Assembly: GCF_000712295.1 (NCBI RefSeq)
Contig: NZ_JMKI01000051.1
Coordinates: forward strand, 1-64,000
DNA: 64,000 bases
From: Synergistes jonesii
GTDB lineage: Bacteria; Synergistota; Synergistia; Synergistales; Synergistaceae
Direction of reading: 5' to 3'
Position numbers and translations under genes: made by a program. How positions within the stretch are numbered: position 1 is the stretch's first letter; each line of letters begins with the position of its first letter. Shown one piece after another: positions 1-7,929 of this stretch. Under the pieces are notes generated by a model. The model had not been told where the DNA came from, made no database searches, and saw nothing but the letters and a program-made list of their open reading frames with translations.

Positions 1-399
1 CAGGTGAGCCGAGATATCCCGGGTCGTCATGCCTTTTGCATACATGGACAGGACCTGATCCTCTATATTTGAGATATCGGTCTGGTTCTTTTTGACTGAC
101 TGCGGTTCGAAGTCACCCTTGCGGTCTCTGGGGACGTCGATCGGGATATCTCCGGCCGAAGAGGTGACTGTTTTAGGGCTGTAGCCGTTGCGGCTGTCAT
201 CTGTATGCTTGTTCTTGTAGTCATATTTGCTGTAACCGAGATGGTCATCCATCTCGGCTTCCAGCATCTGCTGGATCGTATCTCCGAGAAGATCCCTCAG
301 CATAGCCTGTACGTCCTGGGCGTCTTCCGGTTTGTAGTGGGAAAGGAGACTCTGAATAAGCGCTTTTCTTTCCGGTGTCAGTTTTCTCTGTCTTGCCAT
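1..399 (-). CDS. IS256-family (Mutator-type) transposase, N-terminal part, cut by window edge
   Basis: Reading the minus strand from an ATG at 397-399 gives an open frame of 133 codons running off the left edge. The translation starts MARQRKLTPERKALIQSLL and continues through DDHLGYSKYDY, SRNGYSPK and PRDRKGDFEP, ending in MYAKGMTTRDISAHL. These are hallmark N-terminal blocks of IS256/Mutator DDE transposases, enzymes that cut and join the ends of their own element. The catalytic DDE residues would lie further left, outside the window. The Shine-Dalgarno AGGAGG sits 8 nt before the ATG and is enclosed in a 12-bp inverted repeat (separate entry). The frame is intact as far as visible. Family assignment is confident; whether the element is complete cannot be judged. 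Confidence 0.9.
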   Translation of the reverse strand, partial: MARQRKLTPERKALIQSLLSHYKPEDAQDVQAMLRDLLGDTIQQMLEAEMDDHLGYSKYDYKNKHTDDSRNGYSPKTVTSSAGDIPIDVPRDRKGDFEPQSVKKNQTDISNIEDQVLSMYAKGMTTRDISAHL

Positions 400-407
400 A
401 AAAATAT

Positions 408-446
408 CCTCCTGGATTGAATTTATCTTAACACCAATCCAGGAGG
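408..446 (-). promoter_or_regulatory. Perfect inverted repeat sequestering the transposase ribosome-binding site
   Basis: In the transposase mRNA sense (minus strand), CCTCCTGGATTG at 446-435 is followed by a 15-nt loop and by CAATCCAGGAGG at 419-408, a perfect 12-bp stem. The 3' arm contains the AGGAGG Shine-Dalgarno of the transposase, so the fold would hide it. RNA that blocks translation of read-through transcripts entering an insertion sequence from outside is known for IS10 and IS50. Applying that role here is inference. Confidence 0.7.
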
Positions 447-463
447 CTTGCTTTCTTCTCTAT

Positions 464-492
464 GGAGTTTACACAGAATTTGTTATACTCTC
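464..492. repeat. Probable terminal inverted repeat of the IS256-family element
   Basis: The stretch from GGAGTTTACACAG to GTTATACTCTC resembles the roughly 25-30 bp ends of IS256-family elements, which commonly carry a TTTACACA-like core and finish in GAG or CTC. It lies about 65 bp upstream of the transposase start, as expected for the 5' end of such an element. The opposite end is outside the window, so the repeat could not be matched and the exact boundary and target duplication are unproven. Confidence 0.5.
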
Positions 493-679
493 ATCGTACA
501 AGCAGGCAGGCATGAAAATCTGCTTTCCAACGCGGACGGTTACTACTTCAAGCTGTGGAATAAGGGGACAACCCATCCCGCTCCGCAAGAGGCGGTCTGA
601 AATGACTGAACAACGACGACTCCCAGTTCGGCAGAGATTTTCGCGCCTTTCCGCGCCCTGCTTTTTTGGGAGCGTATCC
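493..679. other. Non-coding stretch between insertion sequence and P-type ATPase gene
   Basis: About 190 bp with no convincing gene. Short open frames here lack ribosome-binding sites and overlap the end of the ATPase gene antisense. No clear terminator hairpin for the ATPase gene was found, so the insertion may have displaced its original downstream sequence. Confidence 0.5.
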
Positions 680-2776
680 TTAATTTTTTTGCGTCCGCTT
701 CCGCTCAAGGACTGGCGAGAGGCTGTATGCGCTGGCTCCCACCGTCGACAGATTATGCAGCAGCGCCGAGAGCGCCGGCGAAATATATCCGCCGAGTCCA
801 AGCGCCAACAACAGAGAATTCGCGCAGACGATGAAACAATAATTCCTATTTATCTTTGACATCGTCCGCCTTCCTATGCGCACGGCGTCCGTAAGCGGAG
901 AAATGTTATTCTCAAGCAGCACGACGTCGGCTACTTCCTGCGCTATGTCCGCCCCGCTTCTCATGGAAACGCCGGCGCTCGCTGCGGAAAGAGCCGGAGA
1001 ATCGTTCACGCCGTCCCCCACCATTATCACGCCCTTCTGTTGTCCGGCAAGCGCCTCTACGTACTGCGACTTCTCTACTGGCAGCATTTCGTGGCGGAAT
1101 TCAGTTATCCCCAGCTTTGACGCGGCGTTTTCAGCGGCCTTTTTGCAGTCGCCGGTGAGCATCACGATGCGCTTTATCCCCTCTCTCCTCAGCTCGGCTA
1201 CGACCGGCGCGGCCTCGGCGCGGAGCGGGTCGGCTATGCATATTATGCCGGCGAGTCTGTTTCCCACGGCGAGATAAAGCAGCGAGTAATGTCCGCTCTC
1301 TTCGTCGATAATCTTCTTTTCTTTCTCCGATATCTCTATCCCCTCGTCCTCAAAGACAAAATGCGCGCTGCCGATTATGACCCGTTTGCCGCTGAGGCTG
1401 GACGCTATGCCGTGGGCGACGGCGTACTCCACCTCGGCGTGCTCCTCGGCGTGACGCAGCTCTTCCTCTTCGGCTTTGCAGACGACGGCCTTGGCTATCG
1501 AATGGGGGAAATGCTCCTCAAGGCACGCGGCGAGCTTCAACGCTTCGTCGCGGCGGTAGCCGTTTAGAGGAATGACCTTGACGACCTTCGGCTCGGCGAC
1601 GGTCAGAGTGCCGGTCTTATCGAAGACCACCGTGTCGGCCGCGGCGAGCGCTTCGAGGTATTTGCCTCCTTTTATCAGGATGCCGTGCTTTACTCCTTCG
1701 CGCATCGACGCGAGTATTGCGAGCGGCGTGGCCAGTTTTATTGCGCAGGAGTAGTCGACCATCAGCGCCGACGACGCGCGCAGAGGGTCTCTCGTCGCAA
1801 GGTAGATCAGGCCGGCGAGCATGAAGTTGAAGGGCACTATGCTGTCGGCGAGATGTTCGGAGCGTCCCTGTATCGAGGCCTTGCGCTCTTCGGATTCCTC
1901 GACCACCTTGATGATTCTGCTTATCCTCGTAGCGTTTCCGATCTCTATCGCCTCGACAACTATCATGCCTTCCTCGACGACCGTCCCGGCGTAGACGCTG
2001 TGCCCCGTTCTGCGCGCTATTCCCAGCGCCTCTCCCGTCATAGACGATTGATTGACGACGGCTTCGCCTTCCGCGACCCTTCCGTCGACCGGTATCACGC
2101 TGCCTGCGCGCACTATGATAAGGTCGCCCTTCACCACTTCGGCGAAGGGCACTTCGATCTCTTCGCCGCCGCGTTTTAGCCACACACGCTCAGTGCGAAG
2201 CGCCAGAGTCTTGGCGAGATCTTCTTTAGACTTCTGTTCCGTCCAGCTTCCGAGAAGGTCTCCGAGCCGTATGAGGGTCATCACTACTCCGGCGGAGGTA
2301 AAGTCGTTTCTCGCCATAGCGCTTACTATCGCGGAGGCGTCGAGCACCGCGACGTCTATTTTCCGGCGCACGAAAATCGAATGCAGCCCGCGCCTGACGA
2401 AGCACAGCGAGCGCATTACGCTGACGGCTCTGCGCAGCGGGAAGGGAAGCATCATGCGCAATACCGAGCGCGCCGCCATCAGGGCGATGCTGCCCATCAG
2501 GCTCGGAACCGCCGAATCTCTGCTTAAGGCGTAAAGCTCGCTGTCGTCGTAAATATCCTTAGTGAGCAACGCCGCCGCAGAGAGGACTCTTCCTCTGTAC
2601 GGCTCGTCGAAATATATCAAAATACTGCCGGTAAGCGCGGAGGCCTTGACTTTTTTTACGCCGCGCTGCGCTTCGAGCAGCGTCTCTATCGCGGCTTCGT
2701 TTTTTTTGTTGAAAGCACCCTTCGCCGGGCGCAACCGGATGCGCCCGGGCAATTCGTGTACGATTGAAAATTCCAT
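680..2776 (-). CDS. Heavy-metal-translocating P1B-type ATPase with SCA in place of CPC
   Basis: A 698-residue membrane pump that would use ATP to move a metal ion, most likely outward. An N-terminal HMA-like ferredoxin fold (about 1-75) lacks a CxxC metal site. Seen in order: the actuator TGEA (247-250), the membrane metal motif DYSCAIKLATP (about 341-351), the phosphorylated aspartate in DKTGTLT (D386), an HP-like locus in EEHFPHSIAK and the hinge GDGVNDSPA. The usual CPC or SPC of P1B enzymes is S-C-A here. Variants of this kind occur in some Mn/Zn/Fe-type pumps, but the metal cannot be deduced from the sequence alone. The start follows GAGGGAG at good spacing. A small membrane protein gene lies upstream on the same strand with a strong hairpin between, so the two probably work together. 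Confidence 0.88.
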   Translation of the reverse strand: MEFSIVHELPGRIRLRPAKGAFNKKNEAAIETLLEAQRGVKKVKASALTGSILIYFDEPYRGRVLSAAALLTKDIYDDSELYALSRDSAVPSLMGSIALMAARSVLRMMLPFPLRRAVSVMRSLCFVRRGLHSIFVRRKIDVAVLDASAIVSAMARNDFTSAGVVMTLIRLGDLLGSWTEQKSKEDLAKTLALRTERVWLKRGGEEIEVPFAEVVKGDLIIVRAGSVIPVDGRVAEGEAVVNQSSMTGEALGIARRTGHSVYAGTVVEEGMIVVEAIEIGNATRISRIIKVVEESEERKASIQGRSEHLADSIVPFNFMLAGLIYLATRDPLRASSALMVDYSCAIKLATPLAILASMREGVKHGILIKGGKYLEALAAADTVVFDKTGTLTVAEPKVVKVIPLNGYRRDEALKLAACLEEHFPHSIAKAVVCKAEEEELRHAEEHAEVEYAVAHGIASSLSGKRVIIGSAHFVFEDEGIEISEKEKKIIDEESGHYSLLYLAVGNRLAGIICIADPLRAEAAPVVAELRREGIKRIVMLTGDCKKAAENAASKLGITEFRHEMLPVEKSQYVEALAGQQKGVIMVGDGVNDSPALSAASAGVSMRSGADIAQEVADVVLLENNISPLTDAVRIGRRTMSKINRNYCFIVCANSLLLALGLGGYISPALSALLHNLSTVGASAYSLSPVLERKRTQKN

Positions 2777-2792
2777 AAGACTCCCTCACAGC

Positions 2793-2826
2793 CCGCGGTC
2801 CGCGTTTTTTTAAACGCGGACCGCGG
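2793..2826 (-). promoter_or_regulatory. 15-bp perfect intercistronic hairpin
   Basis: CCGCGGTCCGCGTTT, a 4-nt loop, then the exact complement. It lies between the small membrane gene and the P-type ATPase gene on the same strand. The T-run is in the loop rather than after the stem, so it looks more like an mRNA stability or partial attenuation element than a standard intrinsic terminator. Confidence 0.6.
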
Positions 2827-2855
2827 AAGATAACAGAAATTTCAGCCGCTGGCGG

Positions 2856-3080
2856 CTATTTCTCTTCATCCATGCAGCATCTTGCCTCTGCGATCATATC
2901 AGACGCCGCTTCCTTCGCGGCCTCGGCCGAGGCCGCCACCTTTTCCTGAAGCTGCATCCCCTTGGCGAGGGCCTTTACAGCGGCTTTCTTAGCGGCGCCG
3001 TTCTTTACGAGCGCAAAGGCCCCGGCTCCGACAAGGACTCCAGCTGCGAAAAACAGACAACGCTCACACCCTTCTTTCAT
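2856..3080 (-). CDS. Small membrane-anchored protein, DUF6110-like
   Basis: 74 residues. MKEGCERCLFFAAGVLVGAG begins with a C-x-x-C pair next to a single hydrophobic segment (about 8-27), followed by an Ala/Lys-rich amphipathic stretch (28-62) and CC near the C-terminus. It resembles DUF6110 proteins, small partners often encoded beside P1B-type metal ATPases in anaerobes. This is from memory of the family, not a search. The start has GGGAGG 8 nt upstream. Direct adjacency to the ATPase gene suggests a role in metal handling, perhaps as an accessory or metal-binding subunit; the function is unknown. Confidence 0.6.
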   Translation of the reverse strand: MKEGCERCLFFAAGVLVGAGAFALVKNGAAKKAAVKALAKGMQLQEKVAASAEAAKEAASDMIAEARCCMDEEK

Positions 3081-3155
3081 CGTGAAAACCTCCCTTGAAT
3101 CGTTTTATTCGCCGTTATTGGTCGGTTGTCGCGACCATTTCCGCCAAAAAAATAA

Positions 3156-3187
3156 CCCTTTGCGAGAAATTTCTCTCCCCGCAAAGG
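3156..3187 (-). terminator. Intrinsic terminator after flavodoxin gene
   Basis: In minus-strand sense CCTTTGCG is paired with CGCAAAGG around a 15-nt loop, followed by TTATTTTTTT. It lies directly downstream of the flavodoxin stop codon. Confidence 0.75.
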
Positions 3188-3203
3188 TTGCTACTCATTT
3201 AGT

Positions 3204-3632
3204 TTAAAACTTTGCGAAACGCGCGCCGAACTCCTCGCACTTTTTGATTCCCTCTTCGTCCGGCGTCAGGTTGATGATGAGCCCAGTCTCGAATACGAGG
3301 CAGCCGTCGTCCAGCATCCTCTTTTCCCAATTTCTCATCCATTCGCCGTCTCCCCAGCCGTACGAACCAAAGAGGGCGATCTTTTCTCCGGATAATTGCT
3401 TTTCCACCGACGCGACGAAAGGCTCGAATTCGCTTTCCTCGAGGACCTCGACGCCCATCGAGGGGCAGCCTAAAGCAAACTTTTCATAGTCGTTCAGATT
3501 TTTTCCTCCGAATTCCGATACCGTGTATACTTCAGCGCATACGTCCTGCGATGCTATGCCTTTCGCGATTGCGTTGGCCATCGCCTCGGTGTTTCCTCCG
3601 GAGCTCCAGTAAATTACAGCGATTTTACCCAC
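3204..3632 (-). CDS. Flavodoxin
   Basis: About 142 residues from the chosen GTG start: a short-chain FMN electron carrier. The phosphate-binding loop is visible as YWSSGGNTEAMA near the N-terminus, and the later FMN loops include GCPSMG and FGSYGWGDGEW. Both are typical of clostridial-type flavodoxins, which replace ferredoxin when iron is scarce. The GTG is preferred over an upstream ATG because GGTGGAG lies 6 nt before it and the first strand then starts at the usual distance. It is the second gene of a pair with the DUF3793 gene, behind a promoter with two TTAG-type palindromes. That fits induction by iron limitation. Confidence 0.9.
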   Translation of the reverse strand: MGKIAVIYWSSGGNTEAMANAIAKGIASQDVCAEVYTVSEFGGKNLNDYEKFALGCPSMGVEVLEESEFEPFVASVEKQLSGEKIALFGSYGWGDGEWMRNWEKRMLDDGCLVFETGLIINLTPDEEGIKKCEEFGARFAKF

Positions 3633-3659
3633 GATATTCTCCACCTTTCTTTGTCGCAT

Positions 3660-4229
3660 TCAGCTGAACATGGGAGCAGAATAGACTATCTGCGCCATTT
3701 CGCGGCCTGCGTCAAAATTTTTACAGAAATATTCGGTGCATCTCTTGTAGCGGTCAAAAAGCTGCAGACTTTTCTCCTTGTCGCCGTAGACCTTCCAAGT
3801 TCCGCAAACCTTATATCCGTGCCCGTTATTCTCTATGAAGCCGCGCACGTCTTCGATGGGATAGCCGAGAAAAAGCCCTATCTCATGCGGAAAACAGCCG
3901 CAGGAGAAAAAGCGCTCTTTAAGCGTGTCTAGCTTTTCACAGACGCCGGCTTCGGATTTATAGCCGTAACCCTCCAAAAATTCGTTTGCTTCGGGCGTAA
4001 AAACCTCTTCAAGCATATTTCTGCGGTATATATAGATCAGCGAATGTCTTTCGCAGCTGCAAAGCACCTCTAATGAAACACCGCAGTCTCTGAGGATATT
4101 TTTCGCCGTCGCCGCGCTCATCTCGGAGGCGGGCGCGGCGCGCCAGCTGAACATATTGGCAGGCTTTATTCCGGCGAGCGTCGGAGCGCAATGAAAAGCG
4201 ATAAGATAATCGAGAGACTTGCTGTCCAT
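3660..4229 (-). CDS. DUF3793 family protein
   Basis: 189 residues, soluble. The N-terminal MDSKSLDYLIAFHCAPTLAGIKPANMF and the central CGCFPHEIGLFLGYPIEDV followed by GHGYKVCGTWKVYGD are the signature blocks of DUF3793, a cytoplasmic family of unknown function. The family is found mainly in anaerobes beside flavodoxin or iron-transport genes, and the same arrangement is seen here. Many Cys residues suggest metal or heme contact, but that is speculative. The start has GGAGGAAGG just upstream. It is the first gene downstream of a strong promoter overlapped by two palindromes, so probably co-transcribed with flavodoxin and derepressed in low iron. Confidence 0.85.
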   Translation of the reverse strand: MDSKSLDYLIAFHCAPTLAGIKPANMFSWRAAPASEMSAATAKNILRDCGVSLEVLCSCERHSLIYIYRRNMLEEVFTPEANEFLEGYGYKSEAGVCEKLDTLKERFFSCGCFPHEIGLFLGYPIEDVRGFIENNGHGYKVCGTWKVYGDKEKSLQLFDRYKRCTEYFCKNFDAGREMAQIVYSAPMFS

Positions 4230-4246
4230 AGCCTTCCTCCATTCGA

Positions 4247-4262
4247 GTTAGCAATATCTAAC
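4247..4262. promoter_or_regulatory. Palindromic operator (site 2), GTTAG-N6-CTAAC
   Basis: GTTAGCAATATCTAAC, 5-bp arms. It lies just downstream of the -10 element, between promoter and start codon. TTAG/CTAA half-sites resemble DtxR/MntR/IdeR-type iron or manganese boxes. The regulator is inferred. Confidence 0.6.
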
Positions 4263-4272
4263 AAACGTGTAT

Positions 4273-4301
4273 ATAATAATTAGCATAAGCTAACTTGTCA
4301 A
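4273..4301 (-). promoter_or_regulatory. Sigma-70-type promoter of the DUF3793-flavodoxin pair
   Basis: In minus-strand sense TTGACA (4301-4296), a 17-bp spacer and TATTAT (4278-4273). The -35 is consensus. The spacer is filled by the palindrome at 4280-4293. Confidence 0.8.
4280..4293. promoter_or_regulatory. Palindromic operator (site 1), TTAGC-ATAA-GCTAA
   Basis: 5-bp arms lying exactly between the -35 and -10, where a bound repressor would block polymerase. It shares TTAG/CTAA half-sites with site 2. Probable metal-responsive repressor site. Confidence 0.65.
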
Positions 4302-4314
4302 GAGAGAAAAATGA

Positions 4315-4343
4315 AATTGCCTCGGAGATTTTCCGAGACAATT
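4315..4343 (-). terminator. Terminator downstream of xth
   Basis: 12-bp stem with one G-U pair (AATTGTCTCGGA / TCCGAGGCAATT in minus sense) followed by TCATTTTT. It lies about 50 bp past the xth stop and would also insulate the divergent-looking iron promoter. Confidence 0.6.
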
Positions 4344-4393
4344 CTTGTCGCTTTTGCAGGAGCTTGAGGGAAAACTTTTGGCCGTTGGGGGGG

Positions 4394-5197
4394 TTAATCG
4401 AAGCTGAAGGAGGCGACTACGGCCGTATGGTCGCTCGGGCGTTCGGCGGCGCGCAGCCCGCGCTCGACCTTAACGCCTGTGCAGCGGGCCGCGACGCTTT
4501 TCGTGCCGAGGATGTGGTCGATGCGCCAGCCGATGTTCCTCTCAAGCGCGTTTTTTATTCGGTAATCCCAAAAGGTGTACTCACCGGCCCCCGGCAGCTG
4601 CTCGCGGAATATGTCGACGAGCCCCCACCCCATAGCGTCCTTCAGCGCTTTTTTTACGTCTTCGTGGAAGCAGACGTGCTCTTTTTTATTTTTGGGGTTC
4701 GTTACGTCGATATCCGTAGGTGCGACGTTAAGATCTCCTAGCCATACTACCCTATCCTCCGGAGTGCATTTTCTTTCGAGGAGTCCGCGCACACGCGCGA
4801 TGAAGCGCAGCTTATAAGGGTAATCGGGGTTATCGATCTCTTTGCCCTGAGGAATGTAGGTGTTGAGCACTGTGAGCGGCCCGAAGCGCGCTCTTACAAC
4901 CCGCGCGTTTTCCGATTCTTCGCGTCCATCTTCCTCTCCGTCGCAGAGGCCGAACTCAAATTCGTCCGGCGCTTCGCGCGAAATGACGGCCACGCCGTTA
5001 TAGCTCTTCATTCCTTTATAAACGCAGCGGTATCCGCGCCCCTCAAAAAATGCCGACGGGAATTCTTCGTCGCGGCATTTCGTTTCCTGAAGACAGAGGA
5101 TGTCCGGCGCGCCCGAGTGCGCAAGCCAGCCCTCAAGGAGCGGCAGGCGGCTTTTTACGGAATTTACGTTGAAGGTCGCTATTTTGATGTCGGGCAT
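4394..5197 (-). CDS. xth: Exodeoxyribonuclease III (AP endonuclease)
   Basis: 267 residues, the usual length. Cytoplasmic Mg-dependent nuclease that cuts 5' of abasic sites and trims 3' ends in base excision repair. All exonuclease III/EEP motifs are present in order: ATFNVNSV (N), LQETK (metal-binding Glu), NTYIPQG (Tyr), GDLNVAPTDIDV (Asp, Asn), RIDHIL and SDHTAV (Asp-His pair). The start has AAGGAG 6 nt upstream. It is the last gene of a leftward run after guaB, with a hairpin terminator after its stop. No oddities apart from an acidic insertion (CDGEEDGREESE). Confidence 0.95.
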   Translation of the reverse strand: MPDIKIATFNVNSVKSRLPLLEGWLAHSGAPDILCLQETKCRDEEFPSAFFEGRGYRCVYKGMKSYNGVAVISREAPDEFEFGLCDGEEDGREESENARVVRARFGPLTVLNTYIPQGKEIDNPDYPYKLRFIARVRGLLERKCTPEDRVVWLGDLNVAPTDIDVTNPKNKKEHVCFHEDVKKALKDAMGWGLVDIFREQLPGAGEYTFWDYRIKNALERNIGWRIDHILGTKSVAARCTGVKVERGLRAAERPSDHTAVVASFSFD

Positions 5198-5258
5198 TCG
5201 ATTCTCCTTTATGTTCGCAGTCGTACGAACAGAAGCCGCGCTGCGCGGCGTCTGCCTT

Positions 5259-6737
5259 TTATTCCGCCCAGTAGTTCGGGGCCTCTTTCGTGATGACTAT
5301 ATCGTGCGGATGGCTTTCCTTCATCGACGCCGCCGTCACTTGGACGAAGCGTGCGTTCTCGTGCAGTGCGTCGACCGTCGGCGCTCCGACGTAGCCCATC
5401 CCGGCGCGGACGCCTCCGACCATCTGATAGATGACTCCGGAGAGCGGGCCCTTGTGCGGGACCATTCCCTCTATTCCTTCGGGCACGAGCTTGTCCTCCG
5501 ATATGCCCTCCTGGAAGTAGCGGTCTTTGCTGCAGCCGCCCTTCATCGCTCCGAGAGAGCCCATGCCGCGGTAGCTCTTGAAGGAGCGCCCTTTGTAGAT
5601 GACGGCCTCCCCCGGACTTTCCTCTGTGCCGGCGAAGAGCGAGCCAATCATAACGACGTCGCCGCCGGCCGCGAGGGCCTTGACTATGTCGCCGGAGTAG
5701 CGGATGCCGCCGTCGGCGATGACGGTCTTTCCGCGCCTGTGGGCTTCTTCGGAGACGTTCATCACGGCCGCGACCTGCGGGACGCCGATACCGGCGACGA
5801 TTCTCGTCGTACATATCGAACCAGGTCCGATGCCGACCTTGACTCCGTCGGCCCCCGCGTCGATCAGCATATCCGCCGCCTCCTTCGTCGCGATGTTGCC
5901 GGCGATTATCGGAATGTCGGGATAGAGCGCGCGTATCTCGCTTACCATGTCGATCACCGTTCTTGAATGTCCGTGCGCGGTGTCTATCACGATCACGTCT
6001 ACGCCGGCCTTCACAAGCGCCTCTGCGCGCTCTTTGGCGTCCTCTCCTACTCCGATCGCCGCGCCGGCGCGCAGGCGTCCGTGCGAGTCCTTAGTCGCGT
6101 TCGGGAACGCCTTCGCCTTCAGGATGTCCTTTATCGTGATGAGCCCCTTCAATTTATTTTCCTTGTCGACTATCGGCAACTTCTCCACCTTTGTCCCCAT
6201 GAGTATCTGCTTGGCGTCGTTGAGCGTCGTCCCCACGGGAGCGGTGATGAGGTTCTCCTTCGTCATTATGTTGGATATGGGTTGGTCGAGATTCGTTACG
6301 AAACGGAGGTCCCTGTTCGTGATGATGCCGACGAGGCGTATCTGATCGTCCACTACCGGTACGCCGGAGATATGGTAGTGCTCCATAAGAGCAACTGCCT
6401 CGCGCACCGAATCGGATGGGTGACGGTAGAAGGGGTCGACTATGACGCCGGACTCGGAGCGCTTCACTTTATCTATTTCCATTGCCTGACGCTCTATCGG
6501 CATGTTTCTGTGCATGATGCCGATTCCCCCCTCGCGCGCAAGGGCTATCGCGAGCCGCGCCTCTGTCACCGTATCCATGGCGGCGCTGCAAATCGGAATG
6601 TTGAGCTCGATCTGCGGGGTCAGCCTGGTAGCCACGCTGACTTTCGCCGGCACGACTTCGCTGTAGCCGGGCACCAGCAGCACGTCGTCGAACGTAAAGC
6701 CACTGTAGTCAACAAATTTATCTTCTCTCCAGCCCAT
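5259..6737 (-). CDS. guaB: Inosine-5'-monophosphate dehydrogenase
   Basis: 492 residues. Oxidises IMP to XMP with NAD, the first committed step of GTP synthesis. A TIM barrel is interrupted by a tandem CBS module (about 95-215, with [16 protein letters not shown] and [18 protein letters not shown]). The catalytic loop is [18 protein letters not shown] with the active-site Cys. The flap has [12 protein letters not shown], and the N-terminus has [13 protein letters not shown]. All active-site segments are conserved and length is normal. The start has GGAGG 8 nt upstream. It lies between ispDF and xth on the same strand and is probably co-transcribed. Confidence 0.97.
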   Translation of the reverse strand: MGWREDKFVDYSGFTFDDVLLVPGYSEVVPAKVSVATRLTPQIELNIPICSAAMDTVTEARLAIALAREGGIGIMHRNMPIERQAMEIDKVKRSESGVIVDPFYRHPSDSVREAVALMEHYHISGVPVVDDQIRLVGIITNRDLRFVTNLDQPISNIMTKENLITAPVGTTLNDAKQILMGTKVEKLPIVDKENKLKGLITIKDILKAKAFPNATKDSHGRLRAGAAIGVGEDAKERAEALVKAGVDVIVIDTAHGHSRTVIDMVSEIRALYPDIPIIAGNIATKEAADMLIDAGADGVKVGIGPGSICTTRIVAGIGVPQVAAVMNVSEEAHRRGKTVIADGGIRYSGDIVKALAAGGDVVMIGSLFAGTEESPGEAVIYKGRSFKSYRGMGSLGAMKGGCSKDRYFQEGISEDKLVPEGIEGMVPHKGPLSGVIYQMVGGVRAGMGYVGAPTVDALHENARFVQVTAASMKESHPHDIVITKEAPNYWAE

Positions 6738-6772
6738 TTATCAATACCTCCGTATAAAATTAAATTTTTCTC

Positions 6773-7927
6773 TCAAAGCGCGATGCGGCTTATCTCCGCG
6801 ACGCAGTGGCAGATCATGCACTCGCCGCGCCCGGCGCTTCCGCACTCCTCGGCGGATTTCACCTTAATGTTGAATCTCGGATGTTCGCCGTCGCCCTCGA
6901 GCTCCGCGTTGAGCTTCTCCCTGAATTGCGGGAGAAGAGCGCCGAGCTTGGGGCGCTGCGCGATCAGCGTCGCGTCGACCCAATCGGCGCGCCAGCCCTT
7001 AGAGGCGAGCAGCGCAAGCACGCTGTGCAGCAGCGTTATGCTGTCCGCGCCGCGCCATTTTTCATCGCTTGCCGGAAAGAGCGTCCCGATGTCGGCTTCC
7101 CCGGCCGCGCCGAGCAGCGCGTCCATTACCGCATGCGTAACGACGTCGGCGTCGGAATGTCCGAAGAGGCCGAAATCAACGCCGGCGACTCTGACTCCGG
7201 CGATTATCAGGGGCCTGCCTTCGGCGAGCCTGTGGATGTCGAAGCCGTGCCCCGCCCTTCTTTCGATATTGTTTTCAGCCATCGCGCGGGCCATCTCCCA
7301 GTCGAACTGCGTCGTTATCTTAAAATTCCTTTCGTCTCCGTCGACTCGTACGATGCCGCGCCCCGAAGCCGTCCACAGGGAGGCCTCGTCGTCCGCAGGG
7401 GATGCGCCGCGCAGCAGCGACGTCAGCTCTTCCCGCCTGAAAGCCTGAGGAGTCTGAGTGCGTAGATAAATATTCCTGTCGGCCGCCGTTAGGAGGCTTC
7501 CGTCGATTTTTTTCAGCGCGTCGGTGCAGCGCAGGAGCGGCACGGCGGCGCCGTGCCGCTCCGCCTCGCTCATGAGCGTGAGCAAGAGTTCCTCGGTAAT
7601 AAAAGGGCGGGCCCCATCGTGCACAAGCACGTGCGACCCGCGGCATTTTTCAAGTCCGTTGAGCACGGATTCGGAGCGCGTGGCTCCGCCGCGCGCAATT
7701 GTTATGTTCAACCTCTCACAGTCGGCAGCGAATTCCTCGATTCTCTCCGCGGGAAGCACGAGCACGATGTCGCGCAGCGCCCCTTCCGAGCGCAGACGCT
7801 CTGCAGTCTCGTACGACCAGCGCCACACCGGTCGGCCGGCAAGCGCGCGGAACTGCTTCGGCGTTCCGCCGAGCCTGCTTCCGCTGCCAGCCGCTGCGAT
7901 CAGGAATGACCAGTGAGGAGTTTCCAT
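6773..7927 (-). CDS. ispDF: Bifunctional IspD/IspF, MEP pathway
   Basis: 384 residues, a fusion of two isoprenoid enzymes. Residues about 1-225 are IspD, which couples CTP to methylerythritol phosphate; the nucleotide loop AAAGSGSRLGGTPKQF and VHDGARPF are visible. Residues about 226-384 are IspF, the cyclodiphosphate synthase: GHGFDIHRL (metal Asp and His), HSDADVVTHAVMDALLGAAGEADIGTLFP and a C-terminal NIKVKSAEECG. The fusion skips IspE, whose gene is at 51.3 kb. Such IspDF fusions are known in Campylobacter and alphaproteobacteria. The gene ends 36 bp before guaB and starts 3 bp after the PIN/TRAM gene stops, so it belongs to the same operon. Confidence 0.95.
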   Translation of the reverse strand: METPHWSFLIAAAGSGSRLGGTPKQFRALAGRPVWRWSYETAERLRSEGALRDIVLVLPAERIEEFAADCERLNITIARGGATRSESVLNGLEKCRGSHVLVHDGARPFITEELLLTLMSEAERHGAAVPLLRCTDALKKIDGSLLTAADRNIYLRTQTPQAFRREELTSLLRGASPADDEASLWTASGRGIVRVDGDERNFKITTQFDWEMARAMAENNIERRAGHGFDIHRLAEGRPLIIAGVRVAGVDFGLFGHSDADVVTHAVMDALLGAAGEADIGTLFPASDEKWRGADSITLLHSVLALLASKGWRADWVDATLIAQRPKLGALLPQFREKLNAELEGDGEHPRFNIKVKSAEECGSAGRGECMICHCVAEISRIAL

Positions 7928-7929
7928 AG

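Noticed and set aside
5967-7448. 493-codon open frame antisense to guaB and ispDF
   Set aside because: Spans two conserved genes and an intergenic gap antisense; composition is shadow-like.
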